From contig NC_087063.1 of the NCBI RefSeq assembly GCF_963678635.1, positions 54,697,074 through 54,761,073 on the forward strand: a DNA stretch of 64,000 nt. Reading direction: 5' to 3'. The notes under the pieces were generated by a model. The model saw nothing but the letters and a program-made list of their open reading frames with translations, ran no database searches and was not told the origin of the DNA. Positions 12,434 to 23,525 of the stretch are shown piece by piece. The translations under genes and the position numbers were made by a program. How positions within the stretch are numbered: position 1 is the stretch's first letter; every line of letters starts with the position of its first letter. The stretch comes from Symsagittifera roscoffensis (Eukaryota; Xenacoelomorpha; Acoela; Convolutidae).

Positions 12434-12890
12434 CTATCTCAGGTGTGCTGGCTTATTTACTTCTAAGTCTATGTCTGTTGATCTCTCAGGAAAATTCGAG
12501 CAACTGGATAGCCCATCGTCTGTCTCCGATTTCATGGAAAACACCTTCTTAAAAGACTTCATTTCATTGATTCTTTTCAGTATACAATCTTGGTTAGCAT
12601 GTAATTGACACTCTGTTAATTTAAACTTTTTTAAGCTCTCCGAACTCTGATAGTTTGTGTCCAGAGGCAACCAACAGCAAAGCATCTTTCCTCGTTGTAT
12701 AGTCACTGTTGTTTCCTGTGTGTTAAACAACACACTCACACACAGTCCGCTCTGAGTGAGTGAGAAGCTTCTTCCTAAAATAGCTGAGCTCTTACTGTTT
12801 GGGCTGGGGACCAGACACCTTTCTGTTGTTACTAAGCTCAATTAAATTCCTCCTCCTGAACGTCGCTATTACAGCTTGATTTCATTTTAA
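12434..12890 (-). pseudogene. Protease-RT linker of the Gypsy Pol, copy 1
   Basis: The open piece 12841-12434 has CLVPSPNSKSSAILGRSFSL, a beta-rich stretch ending near GKMLCCWLPLDTN, then KSETDDGLSSCSNFPERSTD. This resembles the dUTPase-like or beta-rich spacer between protease and RT in many Gypsy elements, but I see no catalytic motif. It lies in the expected place and reads toward the RT motifs. Confidence 0.5.
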
Positions 12891-12992
12891 TCTAACCTTC
12901 CTATCTAGGAAAATTGGGACCTTTGCTTGGTTAATCAGGATTTTAATAACGGGTTTCTTTTCATACTTCCTCTCCGGATCCTTGATCCGGAT

Positions 12993-13660
12993 CTACCCTT
13001 CGTTGAGGTCGATCGTTATATCAAAGTTGCGCATGAAGTTTCGTCCTAGGATGAACTGGTCGGACTCGTCAAGATTCTCGACGACCAGGAAACTCATCCA
13101 AAGATGACTTCCTCCTAGCTGCATCGAGATGATGGGGGTCTTTCCAGTCACGTATTTTGCACCCTGATTAGCCGCTGCCAGTCTGATATTGGTCGGAATT
13201 AGATCCGACCTATCGAAGCCCATGTCAGTCCAGGTGCTTATGGGCATGACACTAACCACCGCTCCGGTGTCGAGCAGTCCCTTCACGGAGAGTTGTCTGC
13301 CCTGTACGTCCAATACGTGTGCTGCTAGATCGGCTTCACATCCTCATCCTGCTCGAGCATGGAATTGTTTCCATTTCTTCGCACCTTAAGCTCTTCTCGA
13401 CCGATGTAGATCCGGCCTACTTGGTCACTGGCATGGGTCACGTAAGCTTTCTTGTAAAAATTTATGCCGTCCACGTTCATCAGGATCGAGTAGGGGCCAT
13501 AGACTTCTTTATAATGTCCATCCACTCTCCTTAGTCTCGGCCCACCGATCGTGAGTAACGCTCTCAGGGCCTTAGAATCCAAATTGGGCTCTTTTTCTCT
13601 CAAAGTAGCCAGCATAGATGTCCAGGTGTACCAGCGTGATCTCAGATGGCTCACTCAGGT
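12993..13660 (-). pseudogene. Retropepsin-type aspartic protease and N-terminal flank, copy 1
   Basis: The 13313-12993 piece contains the active-site triad as LLDTGAVVSVMP, then IRLAAANQGAKYVTGK and FILGRNFMRNFDITID, matching the retropepsin fold (DTGA, flap region, ILG-xx-hhh). The preceding piece 13654-13325 (LLTIGGPRLRRVDGHYKEVY and YVTHASDQVGRIYIGREEL) leads into it in another frame. The protease would cleave the Gag-Pol precursor. The core protease sequence is intact. Confidence 0.8.
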
Positions 13661-13933
13661 TCTTTACCACCTGATTTCCTGCGACCGATATTATCCACAT
13701 TATTTTTGTCCCCTCTCATATCATGCCGAAGGTCTTCCCTGAGATGACATTCAACTTCACACCCCGTTTCTTTGGTTCCTGGTTGTCCTCTTCTTTCGCT
13801 GCCTTTTCCAGGATGTCAAGCTTCCCGAGCAGCTCTGTGTTCTCTAGTTCAGATCTTACCCACAGCTCAACTTCCTTGCCGAACATTCTGCAGTGCGGTC
13901 TGAGCCGCTAAGCCATAAACTACTTTGAGCGCA

Positions 13934-15065
13934 CTAGCTGACTCTGGCAATTGCGTCATCAGGCAAGGTCTTGATTTTTTCAGTCGTGAGTGTGCCTTGT
14001 GTCACTTCTTTCTTCCGCGACTCAGCTTCGTTCATTAGGCGCGCTCTACTTGCCTTGATTCCTGATAGTGCCACTTCATGACGGGGATGCTTCGCGTCTG
14101 CGACTGCATCGCAGAACAGAGTGCAGTCTGATTTGAAAAGTCCTTCCAAATTACAAAAGAAGCGCCTCCGTTCATACTTCATTATGAGCCCTCTCACATA
14201 TTCTTCGTGGTCCTCGTCGGTTGCGTCAACATCGTATAGAAAGTAACCAATCGCTTTCAGGTTTTGTTCATAAGTGGAACAGTCTGACACGTGATGGTCC
14301 AGCGAACCACATTTAGTGCATGATCCCCTTCTGTCCATGTCGTCACTAGGTTTATACCAACCAGAACATGTGACGGTGTTCATTCCGCTGTAGTTGCCGT
14401 AATTGTTGTAATGATTTTGACCCCTTGGCTGTATGAACAGATATTCGCGTGATTTTATGCGCAGATCATCGGCTGTTGGCACGGAGTCTGCTGACAATAA
14501 CAAGTGTGTGGCCAGCATGGTTTTCAGTTCATCACTCTTTACTCTTTCCATGAACTTCGAGGCTATGGTCAATTTCCGTTCCGAGATATTCTCGTCTGGC
14601 TTACTTCTCCTTCTAAGCAGCTCGAGGTCGTCCAAAAACTTGTCGATTGATTCATCAGCTCTTTGACGCCTCTTCTCAACCTTCACCATGGCCTGATGCC
14701 CCTGTACACCCGAGCCGAAACGGTTCAGCAAGATGTCGGAGATTTTGCGAGCACTGTCTCGTTCATTCGTCCTTTTTCGCCATCACCCAACTCAAGGCCG
14801 TGCCCTCTAAGTTATTCGTCAGTGCGCTACATTCCTGTTTCTTGGAGAGGTTTTCTTCCTCAAAATGCAACTTCATCACTTCTACCCAGGTACCAATACA
14901 GCCATCTGACTCGTCGTTGTACGACTTCATTTTCTTGATATTCCATCGTGACCTCTCTCCTCTCTCAGTAGACTTCGAGACCCTAGTAATAAACGTCTCA
15001 GAAGACCTGTTTAATGACTCAAACTTTGAAGCGTACATGGTAGTGTCATGTGAGACGGTGGTCAA
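13934..15065 (-). pseudogene. Gypsy Gag: capsid-like region and CCHC zinc knuckle, copy 1
   Basis: The piece 15065-14763 ends in the capsid landmark VMKLHFEEENL ... LEGTALSWVMAKK, typical of the retrotransposon gag family. The next piece 14731-13934 continues with ESIDKFLDDLELLRRRSKPD and contains a zinc knuckle SCTKCGSLDHHVSDC (C-x2-C-x4-H-x4-C) near 14310. The two are separated by a frameshift at about 14750. Gag would form the particle and bind element RNA. An 85-bp part of this ORF (14082-14166) also occurs inside the BEL/Pao element at 22.05 and 22.50 kb. Confidence 0.8.
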
Positions 15066-15098
15066 ATCTGACGTGCGGGCCCGTGGCCAAGCGTGCCG

Positions 15099-16554
15099 TT
15101 AATGTGTTATCCTCTTCTGGCATGGTCGGATTCGTCCAACCTGCCCTTGACGGGATTGCCCTGGGTCTCTAACAATGGTTAGGCTCAAACTCGTCCTTGA
15201 TCTCGGTGGATACGCGTGACGGTGGGTTTCGGATTTGTCAGTTGCCTGACGCGAGTCTTCCATTGGACCGCACTGATTCTCTTGGTTGCTGCCTTTCAAG
15301 ATTTCATCAAGCTTGAGCATCATAAGGTACGCTTTGGCATCTAATCTCTTCTCCAAGCTAGTCATTGTGTGAGCGTAGGTGTTGTCATGATCGTTTAATA
15401 GTCGCTCGATCTCTCTTGTCATCCTACTGTTTCTTTCTGCTAACTCCTGGGTTACTAGAGCCAATGTCTCTGCAAGGCACTGATCGATGTTTCGAATCAC
15501 CTGGGCCTGTTCACTTCTGGCTTGTAGCTTCGCGTCCGCCAGTTCGTCTCTTAACGCTTCATGGCTCTGTTGAGCCCTTTCTTCCACTCGGTCGATCTTT
15601 TTCGTCATGCTCTGTCGCAGTTCTTCAAGGCTTGTCCTTAAGTAACAACTGGGATAACACCTAGAGACGATGACGTCATTTGAGGTTGCAGCCTGGTGCT
15701 CGATGATGCACCACCTTCCTGTGTCCCCACCGACATCATCAGCCTGTCGAACGTCGAGGATGTTCCCATCGTCATCCCATCTGACATCGGCTTCCATGGC
15801 GAATTGGACATCGCTTTCTTACTCTTCTCCTGTCTCGGGCTAGGTGTGAAGTCCGTGCCCGAGTGCATCAGTCCCTGATGGTCAAAGCCAGAAGACAATT
15901 CTTCTGTTCGGAGCGATGCCATGCGTTCATCGTGCATCGTGTTGAAACTCTTCCTTGCTTTTGAACTGGGTTGCTCTTCCCTGGGACTGATTCTCGACAC
16001 CATTGCATTCTGATCTTGCTTGACTAGAGAAGATTGTTCCTTTCTACGATTATTGCTCTTGATCTCCGATTTGGACGTGCCTTTGAACAACAGTTCCTCT
16101 CCTGCATCAGCCTCGGAACGCTCCTAAGGTCCCCGGGGTTTCTCTACCCCTTCCCGTTCCAAATCGTCACCGTGCTCTTGCTGGTGACGACTTGATGGTC
16201 GTGGTCGGGTCGGATTAGCGTCTGTTTCCCTTCCTCGAAGGGTTCCGTTGGTGTCACGTTCGCCGCTCTGGCCTCGGCGTTTCGCCCTTCATCACCATCT
16301 AGATTCTTCTCACATCTTAGTTTCATTCAGCTCAATGAAAAATCACAAAGATCTTCAATCGTTGCTTCACAAGCAAAAACGTCGGAGATGCTACTAATCG
16401 AAGATTGGCTACGCCGCGAATTAAACCTCCGTCTGCTTCCCGTGCTCAGTCTGGGAATCTTAGTCGTTTCTCCTAATGAGTCTCTCCGCTGCATGTTTTG
16501 TGATAAGCGAGGTCGTTGTATATCCAGAAAATATTTTCTGACGACAATGCACAA
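15099..16554 (-). pseudogene. Gypsy Gag N-terminal region with coiled coil, copy 1
   Basis: Three overlapping open pieces (16554-16144, 16090-15638, 15797-15099) in changing frames. The last is a strongly charged helix with heptad-like spacing (RVEERAQQSHEALRDELADA, ITQELAERNSRM-like) predicted to coil, followed by a basic tail. The first has a Ser/Arg-rich segment. No family is recognised for the N terminus; its position upstream of the capsid block suggests a matrix-like part of Gag. Confidence 0.55.
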
Positions 16555-18808
16555 GTCCCAAAAATTTTTTTGCTTGAGCCTGCTTAATCAATTTCTTCAT
16601 TATTTAAAGTATTCTTTAATCTCTTAGAGATGCTATTAGTAAGTCGGCTCAAGTTCAACCCAGGGTTTTTCCGGTGTTGAGTTACTATTGACTCCACTCA
16701 AATACTTAGTATAATAGTATCGCAAAAACTCACAAGATAGTATAATCAACACACAAAACACAACTGATAATAAAATAACAACACACCCTATAGGTGACAG
16801 CGATCTCTCTGAAATAATTCTCTGGAAAAAACACAACTTTGAAATTATTCAGTTTATTTTAAAACTTTGAATGCTTTGAAACATTGAATTATTTCAAGTT
16901 AATTCGAAGACCAAATCGGTTTGTGAGACGTTGGTTTTTCTATGCAAGCGTTTAAAGCTATAAAACTTTGAATTACTCAATTTATCTCTTGGACCGAATG
17001 GGTTTGCTAAAAGTTTCAGTTTTAAAGTTATGAAAAATATAAATTTTTCCATGAAATTTAAAGACCGAATAATTTCGCCAAAATTTCTTCCTTAGCATGG
17101 GGGTTGTTGTTGTTAAGTGATCCGTTCCTACTGAACATTTGACAGTTCCAATTCCAGACAGAAATGAAATGAAACTTGGGACAAAAATTAGGCAGGTACT
17201 GTCCAGCCTTGAAGTTAGATCGAGTTCATCTTCTGATGGTTGCTCCGAATGCTTCTTAAACGTTACGCGCGATAGCCTTTTCAACATTGTCTCCTAATAA
17301 TTCTTAACCACTGTGTTCAGTTAAATTTTGCGTCCATAGCGCATTCGGTGTTACTTTTAGTATAAAAGATTATCTGAGCTCAAAAAACTGGTCACTTTCT
17401 TCAACTCTGCTCGACCTATGTTTATATTGTTATCGACCTTTTTTTTCGACTTTCTCAACAAAAATTGGGCATGTTTTGACTGTGCTCAGCTTAAGTTTTG
17501 ATTATTTCGACAAAAATTGGGCATGTTTTCACTTTTTGCTCGACTTTGCAATTGCTTCTCGTCTGCTGAACTTCAGTCACAAGACTGCACTTGCTCGACT
17601 TTAACAGTCGCAACATAAGTTGCTAACATCGACCGTGTATGAAGAACAAGTCTTCTCACAATCGTTACTTTGCTTACCATGCAGAATGTAATTGCATTAT
17701 GAAAACAGTAAGTTATTTTTTCAAATTGAAAATTCAATTGGGAAAAAGGAAAAAGTCTCGATTATCTGCAGATTTTCGAGTGCTCTACCGCAGTAGCGGA
17801 TTTAGGGGGACGCCTACTTTCTCACCTCGTACCTCTTACCGACCCAAAAGGTTCTCCTTTTTCATTGCTTGAGATATCCATTTTTGGCCAACGGGTCCTA
17901 AAGTTTTTCGGGTCCTAAAGTTTGAAAAGGTGCATTTTGACGCCAATCTATACTAAAAAAAAACACAATTTTTTTTTGGCTAAGTTTTCCAAAAAGTGCC
18001 TACAAATCCGCCGAATATTATCAAAAGTCAAAAATATACAAAAAGTGACTGCAGAAGAGTCCAGATCTGTTCTTCATTCTGCACATACTAACAACAAGCA
18101 ATTAGCCATTAACATATGAAGAACAATTGTAAAGCAACAGTAATAGGGGGAGAAGAGCCACTATTTGTGCATAAGTGCGAGATGGTGTTAACAGTATGTT
18201 TTTGTTTGTTCTCAGCTGTGACTAAGTGGGATGGGCTTCCTCATTATCTCAAGAAATGCACGAGAATGTTATTTCAACCATTCAGTCAGTACCTGCAATT
18301 GAACGAGCGGTGAACAATCTGAATTGCGGATGGCAGGATGATTTCATCCTTGACATGTACATGAATCCAAAATTGGAGGCTGATTCATTAATGGAGGTTT
18401 TGTGCACCAGTGATGTCTGGTTTATTCGGGTGCTGAGATGCACAGGGGATTTTGAAGTGAGTTTCAGCACAATACCTACTGAATGAGCGCCTGCAGTTGA
18501 ATGCGATATCTACGGTTACTCGTATTTCTGAATAAAATTAAAATTTACTGTCTGCTTTTATTTGACATGATTTACGACTAGTCATTTACATTAGGATCTG
18601 CATGGTATTGAATAATTTTGCGTCAAACCATTGTTTGACGCCTCCTCAATACTTCATATTGAACCGAACAAATTAGCTGGTGAAAAATGCATTATTCGAA
18701 TTTATATTTGAATTATATCAAATTAACATCTTCGTCCCTAAATAGACTATGTTTAGATCCTCCACCCCAGCGTTCAATTATAAGTAATGAATTTTGCTTA
18801 AAGCTGTG
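16555..18808. other. AT-rich region 5' of the Gypsy copy and flanking DNA
   Basis: No supported gene apart from one possible exon (listed separately). It probably contains the leader and perhaps the 5' LTR of the Gypsy copy, but I found no matching second LTR in the window. A short direct repeat ACAAAAATTGGGCATGTTTT occurs at 17458 and 17510. Around 17790-17870 is a GC-richer stretch resembling dispersed repeat sequence. Confidence 0.4.
18214..18455 (+). CDS. Possible exon, unrecognised
   Basis: One plus-strand frame is open from 18226 with a protein-like composition (for example CGWQDDFILDMYMNPKLEAD). It is preceded by a T-rich acceptor-like sequence ending in CAG at 18213 and followed by a donor-like GTGAGT after GATTTTGAA at 18455. 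A TAA lies in this frame just before 18226, so the acceptor and the frame do not join cleanly. It could be an exon of an unknown gene or a decayed transposon fragment. No family recognised. Confidence 0.2.
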
Positions 18809-18968
18809 TGTAGTTGACTTGTCACCTTACGTCAAAACATGGCTCCAAGAGTCAACTTTCTTAGTTCTGGTTTGTTTCGAGAGTGTCTATATCAAAGAGA
18901 TTACAAATGTTTGATCACAGTGACTTTTGATTTACAAACATTGGGAAAATGTAGTTGCTTCGGCAACA
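18809..18968 (-). repeat. BEL/Pao 3' LTR
   Basis: Matches 25099-25258 over its full 160 bp at about 93%. It begins TGTAGTTGAC and ends TTCGGCAACA on the plus strand. Very short for an LTR. A purine-rich stretch GGGGCCCCCGGGAGTA (minus strand) directly abuts it and is a plausible polypurine tract. Confidence 0.88.
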
Positions 18969-18969
18969 T

Positions 18970-20100
18970 ACTCCCGGGGGCCCCGAATTGTCTGAAATGG
19001 CGCAAAAAGCGTAAGAGCGGTAGCGGGTCAGATGAAAGTGCCGTAAGCCGTTCTCACGGTCACCACTCGTGTTGTGCCATCTCTTCCTGGATGTTCCTCC
19101 ACCACACGTTGTGAGGTCTTTGAGTACCCACACTATGTCTCCAACCTTCAATGGTGTCTGCATTTCGTTCCACTTGGGGCGTTTCATTAGTGAAGGTAGG
19201 TACTCCTTCTTCAACCACTTTCACAGGTGGTTCATCGTCTGTTGAACGTGGGTCCATTTAGTGTAAGTTAAGGGCATGCTGTCGTCGAATACTCCTGGTG
19301 GAATGCTGCTGAAGGCTTGTTGAATGAGAAAGTGATTTGGTGTCAGTGGCTCGACATTTTCTGGGTAGTCAGTTACAATTGTCAAGAGTCTCGAATTCAG
19401 TATCATTTCGGTTTTGCTTAAAACTGTCTGGAAAACATCAAGTGTGAATAATCGCCATCCAAGAATGATAAGGGATATTCTCTCGGCAATCTGAATCAAG
19501 CGCACCCAAGCACCATCGAAATAAGGGCCATAGGGCGAGTTGAAGAACCATTGGATGTTTTGCCGTTGTAGTTTGAAAGAGCAGGCTCTATTGTCAACTA
19601 TTTTTCTGGCGTCTTTTAGTTCTTTAGAAGCTCCAACAAACGTTTTTCCGTTATCGCTAGTGAGCGTTTTTGGAGTTCCCCGTGTAGCTGTTAACCGACC
19701 TATTGCATTCAAAAGTGAATCGGTGTTCAGATATGGACAATTTTCAAAATGAACAGCTCTGGTTGCAAAAGAAGTAATAGTTATCCTGTATTGTTTCTCA
19801 GTATCTATACTGTTTTCATTATAAAAGGGGCCAAAAAAATCTGCTCCAGTATTAGTCGACGGGAAAAGATGATTTTTGGCGTGATTCTTGGCTGGAAGTG
19901 GTCTGTTTTGTATCATCGACACAGGAAACAGTGATGAGCGATTGAACGAAGAGTTTGTCGTATCCCAATGATGTGGTAGCACTGCTGCACGAACAATTTG
20001 ACGAACTCTTGTCCTCCTTGATGTATGCAAATTCGGTGCGCATGCTGTAGATATAGTTTAACTGTTGGATGAGTTGCCATTAGAATCAGCGGGTGACGTG
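18970..20100 (-). pseudogene. BEL/Pao integrase, degenerate
   Basis: The open piece 20030-19221 has NTGADFFGPFY (first catalytic Asp), SFATRAVHFENCP (a BEL/Pao signature), LTSDNGKTFVGASKEL (second Asp) and YFDGAWVRLIQ, where the family has a catalytic Glu directly after the Trp; here it is Val, so the DDE triad is broken. PLTPNHFLI and YTKWTHVQQ follow. The C-terminal domain continues in 19257-18915 with KEYLPSLMKRPKWNEMQTPL and KVGDIVWVLKD, typical of the BEL/Pao integrase tail. The reading ends at the 3' LTR. Confidence 0.85.
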
Positions 20101-21195
20101 ATTCAAGCTCCATTGTTGGGACAAATTCAAGCCTGCTGCGCGAACGAAGTATATGCTTTTGGTCTAGGTATGGATTGAAATTAATCAGTTTTTTCTTCGC
20201 TTCCAGGCGTCGCTTCTGTAGTAGATGTTCGATCGTTTCACTGAAAGATTTTAGCTGTGCTGATTTGATGATATAATTTCTCGCTCGTTTTATATCGTTA
20301 CTAATTGAATGCTGTCGTTTTTTTCGATGTTTGCTGTTAGAGTCTTGGTCTTTCGCCCATGATGAGCTCAGTTTTGTGAAAAAAAAACTGAAAACTGCGG
20401 CGATGGTGAGCAAAAGTTTATTCCACGAGGAAAAACGATTGATGTCAAAGACTGAAGGACCTGAAAACGATTGCTGTGATGCACACACTGAGGCAAATTT
20501 TAAGATGCTTTTAGTGTCTATTACGGAAGACTTTATTGGCCATTGATATGATTTTGACATCAGAAAGGATGGGGCTGCTAACCATTGTGTTTCGCTGTCA
20601 GTTGGTTTCAATCCTCTAGTGCCGTGATCAGCAGGGTTCAGATGAGTCGGTATATGGTGCCCGGTAATATTTCCTTGAGTGGCGTTTATTTCCGCTTGAC
20701 GATTTGACACAAAACTCTTCTGTTTTTTCTTCGAGTTAATCAAGTCAATTACAACTTGACTGTCTGTCCACATGTGTACGTCAGGATTAACGTTAAGCTG
20801 AAGTTTTACTTTAGCAAAAGTGACTAGTCGAAGTCCAATAGTTGCTGCTTCAAGCTCTATTTTTGGAATAGTCAGCTGCTTGATTGGATGCTCTCACATA
20901 TTACATAGTGAGTTCCTAATTGGTTTTATGGTTGATATTCGAATCTCACCTATAAGTCTGCTAACATTCCTATCAAGGACGCATCCGTGATCGTATGAAG
21001 TTGAATACTATCCCGTGTTGTTAATTGCCTTTTGAAAAGTGTTCGGGAAAGGTTGATTGGTTTCATTGACACAAGAGAATTAGCAGCTTTTGTAGTTCTT
21101 TTTGACTGGTAACGGGTAGTAATGAGTCCCAAGATTTGCCTAATTTCTAAGTTGATTGCAAACTGGTTTCTAAAAAAATGGTTACTGGTGCTCAA
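20100..21195 (-). pseudogene. BEL/Pao RNase H and integrase zinc-binding region
   Basis: The piece 20773-19913 begins MWTDSQVVIDLINSKKKQKS (RNase H Asp block) and continues with IPTHLNPADHGTRGL (usual VPxxxNPADxxSRG). It ends with the integrase zinc-binding pair HAHRICIHQGGQEF and HHCFLCR. Upstream frames (21195-20780) include ELTIPKIELEAATIGL-type RNase H sequence in broken form. The frame changes to that of the integrase piece near 20030. Confidence 0.75.
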
Positions 21196-21895
21196 ATTCC
21201 CAGAGGATCAAAACTTGAGGACACTAGGGTGAAAATTTTCTGTTCAGTGTATTCGTGGGCATCCCTACTAATTACCTTTGGAAGCTCCATGTATAGGTTG
21301 TCTGTTATCAAATTCAATTTTTGTCCTAGAACTCTTGTTGTTGGCTTAGGTGTATCCTTTTTCGAAGCTGGATAACCGTTAACTACTTTAGTGCTGTTCG
21401 ATTCATACCTGGTTAGTCTGAATCCGCTTTGTTGTAGAGCTGCTTTTGTCCAGAAAGCGGAATGCAATGCGTCGTTGGCTGAAGCGGTTGAATGAATATA
21501 GTCGTCCATGAAAAAGTTTGCTTTGACAGATTCAAAAGTAAGTGGAAGTTTTGCGATGTTATCTTCGGCACATTTTTGTAAAATGTAGATAGCACAAAAT
21601 GGAGAGCAAGTTGCTCCAAAGATGAGTCTTGAAAAACGGTAATGTCTCATAACATTATTGCGATTTCAGAAAAACGTTGCGCTGAACGTTCTTCTGCTTG
21701 TATGGTAGTTTGCATAAACAATCCTTCAATGTCAGCTAGTGTCGCAATACCAAACTTACGAAACCGTAGAAGGACTAAAGTAGGATTTGCCAGCAAATCT
21801 GGGCCTGTTAGCAGATTAGAATTTAGAGATTGGCCTTTGAACTTGGAGGCAGCGTTTGAAACACGCCTTACCTTTCCCGGCTTGTTAGGATTCAC
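21192..21895 (-). pseudogene. BEL/Pao reverse transcriptase, degenerate
   Basis: The N-terminal piece 21895-21647 has [20 protein letters not shown] and [20 protein letters not shown], then IATLADIEGLF (motif A). The next piece 21650-21192 has RLIFGATCSPFCAIYILQK (motif B) and FFMDDYIHS (motif C with both catalytic Asp). This is the standard BEL/Pao RT order. A frameshift joins the two pieces at about 21650. The sequence coding the N-terminal piece is triplicated downstream in coordinate (see the tandem repeat). Confidence 0.85.
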
Positions 21896-22047
21896 TACTT
21901 CGTGGTGAGGTAGATATCACAATCTAGAAGGTACTTCTTCGGTAAAAACTGCTGGCGGCGCGTGAGATTTTTCCAGGTCCGTAACTAGCGTCTTTTCATG
22001 AAAACATCTTGTCTGTTTGTCAGTTGTTCGCTGCTTCCGAAATAGGG

Positions 22048-22132
22048 CGGGGATGCTTCGCGTCTGCCACTGCATCGCAGAACAGAGTGCAGTCTGATTT
22101 GAAACGTCCTTCCAAATTACAAAAGAAGCGCC
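22048..22132 (-). repeat. 85-bp Gypsy gag fragment at BEL tandem junction 1
   Basis: Identical to 14082-14166 except two substitutions (83 of 85). In the Gypsy copy this stretch encodes Gag around FKSDCTLFCDAVADAKHP. It sits precisely between tandem units of the BEL/Pao element, joined through a short shared GCGC...AACGTTC context. Confidence 0.9.
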
Positions 22133-22495
22133 AACGTTCTTCTGCTTGTATGGTAGTTTGCATAAACATTCCTTCAATGTCAGCTAGTGTCGCAATACCA
22201 AACTTACGAAACCGTAGAAGGACTCAAGTAGGATTTGCCAGCAAATCTGGGCCTGTTAGCAGATTAGAATTTAGAGATTGGCCTTTGAACTTGGAGGCAG
22301 CGTTTGAAACACGCCTTACCTTTCCCGGCTTGTTAGGATTCACTTCTTCGTGGTGAGGTAGATATCACAATCTAGAAGGTACTTCTTCGGTAAAAACTGC
22401 TGGCGGCGCGTGAGATTTTTCCAGGTCCGTAACTAGCGTCTTTTCGTGAAAACATCTTGTCTGTTTGTCAGTTGTTCGCTGCTTCCGAAATAGGG

Positions 22496-22580
22496 CGGGG
22501 ATGCTTCGCGTCTGCCACTGCATCGCAGAACAGAGTGCAGTCTGATTTGAAACGTCCTTCCAAATTACAAAAGAAGCGCC
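22496..22580 (-). repeat. 85-bp Gypsy gag fragment at BEL tandem junction 2
   Basis: Same 85-bp segment as at 22048-22132, at the second junction of the tandem array. Its presence at both junctions shows the array grew by copying a unit that already contained the fragment. Confidence 0.9.
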
Positions 22581-23213
22581 AACGTTCTTCTGCTTGTATG
22601 GTAGTTTGCATAAACATTCCTTCAATGTCAGCTAGTGTCGCAATACCAAACTTACGAAACCGTAGAAGGACTCAAGTAGGATTTGCCAGCAAATCTGGGC
22701 CTGTTAGCAGATTAGAATTTAGAGATTGGCCTTTGAACTTGGAGGCAGCGTTTGAAACACGCCTTACCTTTCCCGGCTTGTTAGGATTCACTACTTCGTG
22801 GTGAGGTAGATATCACAATCTAGAAGGTACTTCTTCGGTAAAAACTGCTGGCGGCGCGTGAGATTTTTCCAGGTCCGTAACTAGCGTCTTTTCGTGAAAA
22901 CATCTTGTCTGTTTGTCAGTTGTTCGCTGCTTCCGAAAAAGTTGTGGGTTGTTGTTGAGCTCAGGTTAAGTTGAGAATGTTCTGGATATGATGTAAGTAG
23001 TTGTATCCGCAGTATGAGTCGTAAAGTAGTGTCTGTTGGTTTGTTTCAGCTCGCCGATCGACTGGAATTGAATAGCTTGTTTCTGCTCGACGATTGTCTG
23101 GATTTCATGATGGGGCAATGTCGGCGTGTGCGTTGTCTGATTTCGTGTTTCTTCTCTCGAAGTCGCGGATAAGTTGTGCGTTGTATTGGGATAGTGAATT
23201 GTTTACTTTGATG

Positions 23214-23525
23214 TCACTCTGTAGTTGTAAGAGGCGTACTGCGAATAATTATTTCGGGCAATCCGGTGTTCATGATTTCCGCTGACAGTTGATTGAGTTC
23301 CTGCAGTCTGGTTTCTGCTGCTGCCACAAAAGAACTCAAAGAACGAGTTGATTTTACCGAGCAGACTTTTTTCTCCAAGAAATCGAGAGATCTATTGAGT
23401 TGCATTTGGCAACTGAGGAATTTGATCCAAGTTGACATAGTTTTTTTTTCTTTTGGAGTTGTTTGTCGAAGATTCTGTCGTATGTAGATCGTGAGAACGG
23501 CTATAAAAATTGAGGCGATGCGCAA
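23214..23525 (-). pseudogene. BEL/Pao Gag N-terminal remnant
   Basis: About 100 codons open on the minus strand with MSTWIKFLSCQMQLNRSLDF and SLSSFVAAAETRLQELNQL, resembling the helical N-terminal Gag region of BEL/Pao elements. The rest of Gag (capsid, zinc knuckles) and the protease are absent between here and the tandem array, so a large internal deletion is inferred. Confidence 0.45.

Larger units (their letters stand above)
21672..22940 (-). repeat. Three-copy tandem repeat, 448-bp period, within the BEL/Pao pol
   Basis: The string CTTCTGCTTGTATGGTAGTTTGCATAAACA starts at 21691, 22139 and 22587, exactly 448 bp apart, and the following sequence agrees almost base for base. Units are about 363 bp of BEL/Pao RT sequence plus an 85-bp joining segment. 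The third unit ends at about 22940 where the original element sequence (AAAGTTGTGGG) resumes. Units 2 and 3 are closer to each other than to unit 1. Confidence 0.92.

Noticed and set aside
6852-17640. LTR pair for the copy-1 Gypsy gag-pol
   Set aside because: I compared 6852-7317 and 55.1-57.0 kb with 16.6-17.6 kb by eye and saw no matching stretch; termini are therefore left open.
21672-22940. CRISPR-like or satellite interpretation of the regular repeats
   Set aside because: Period 448 bp, units encode BEL/Pao RT, and the host is eukaryotic; it is a local tandem duplication.
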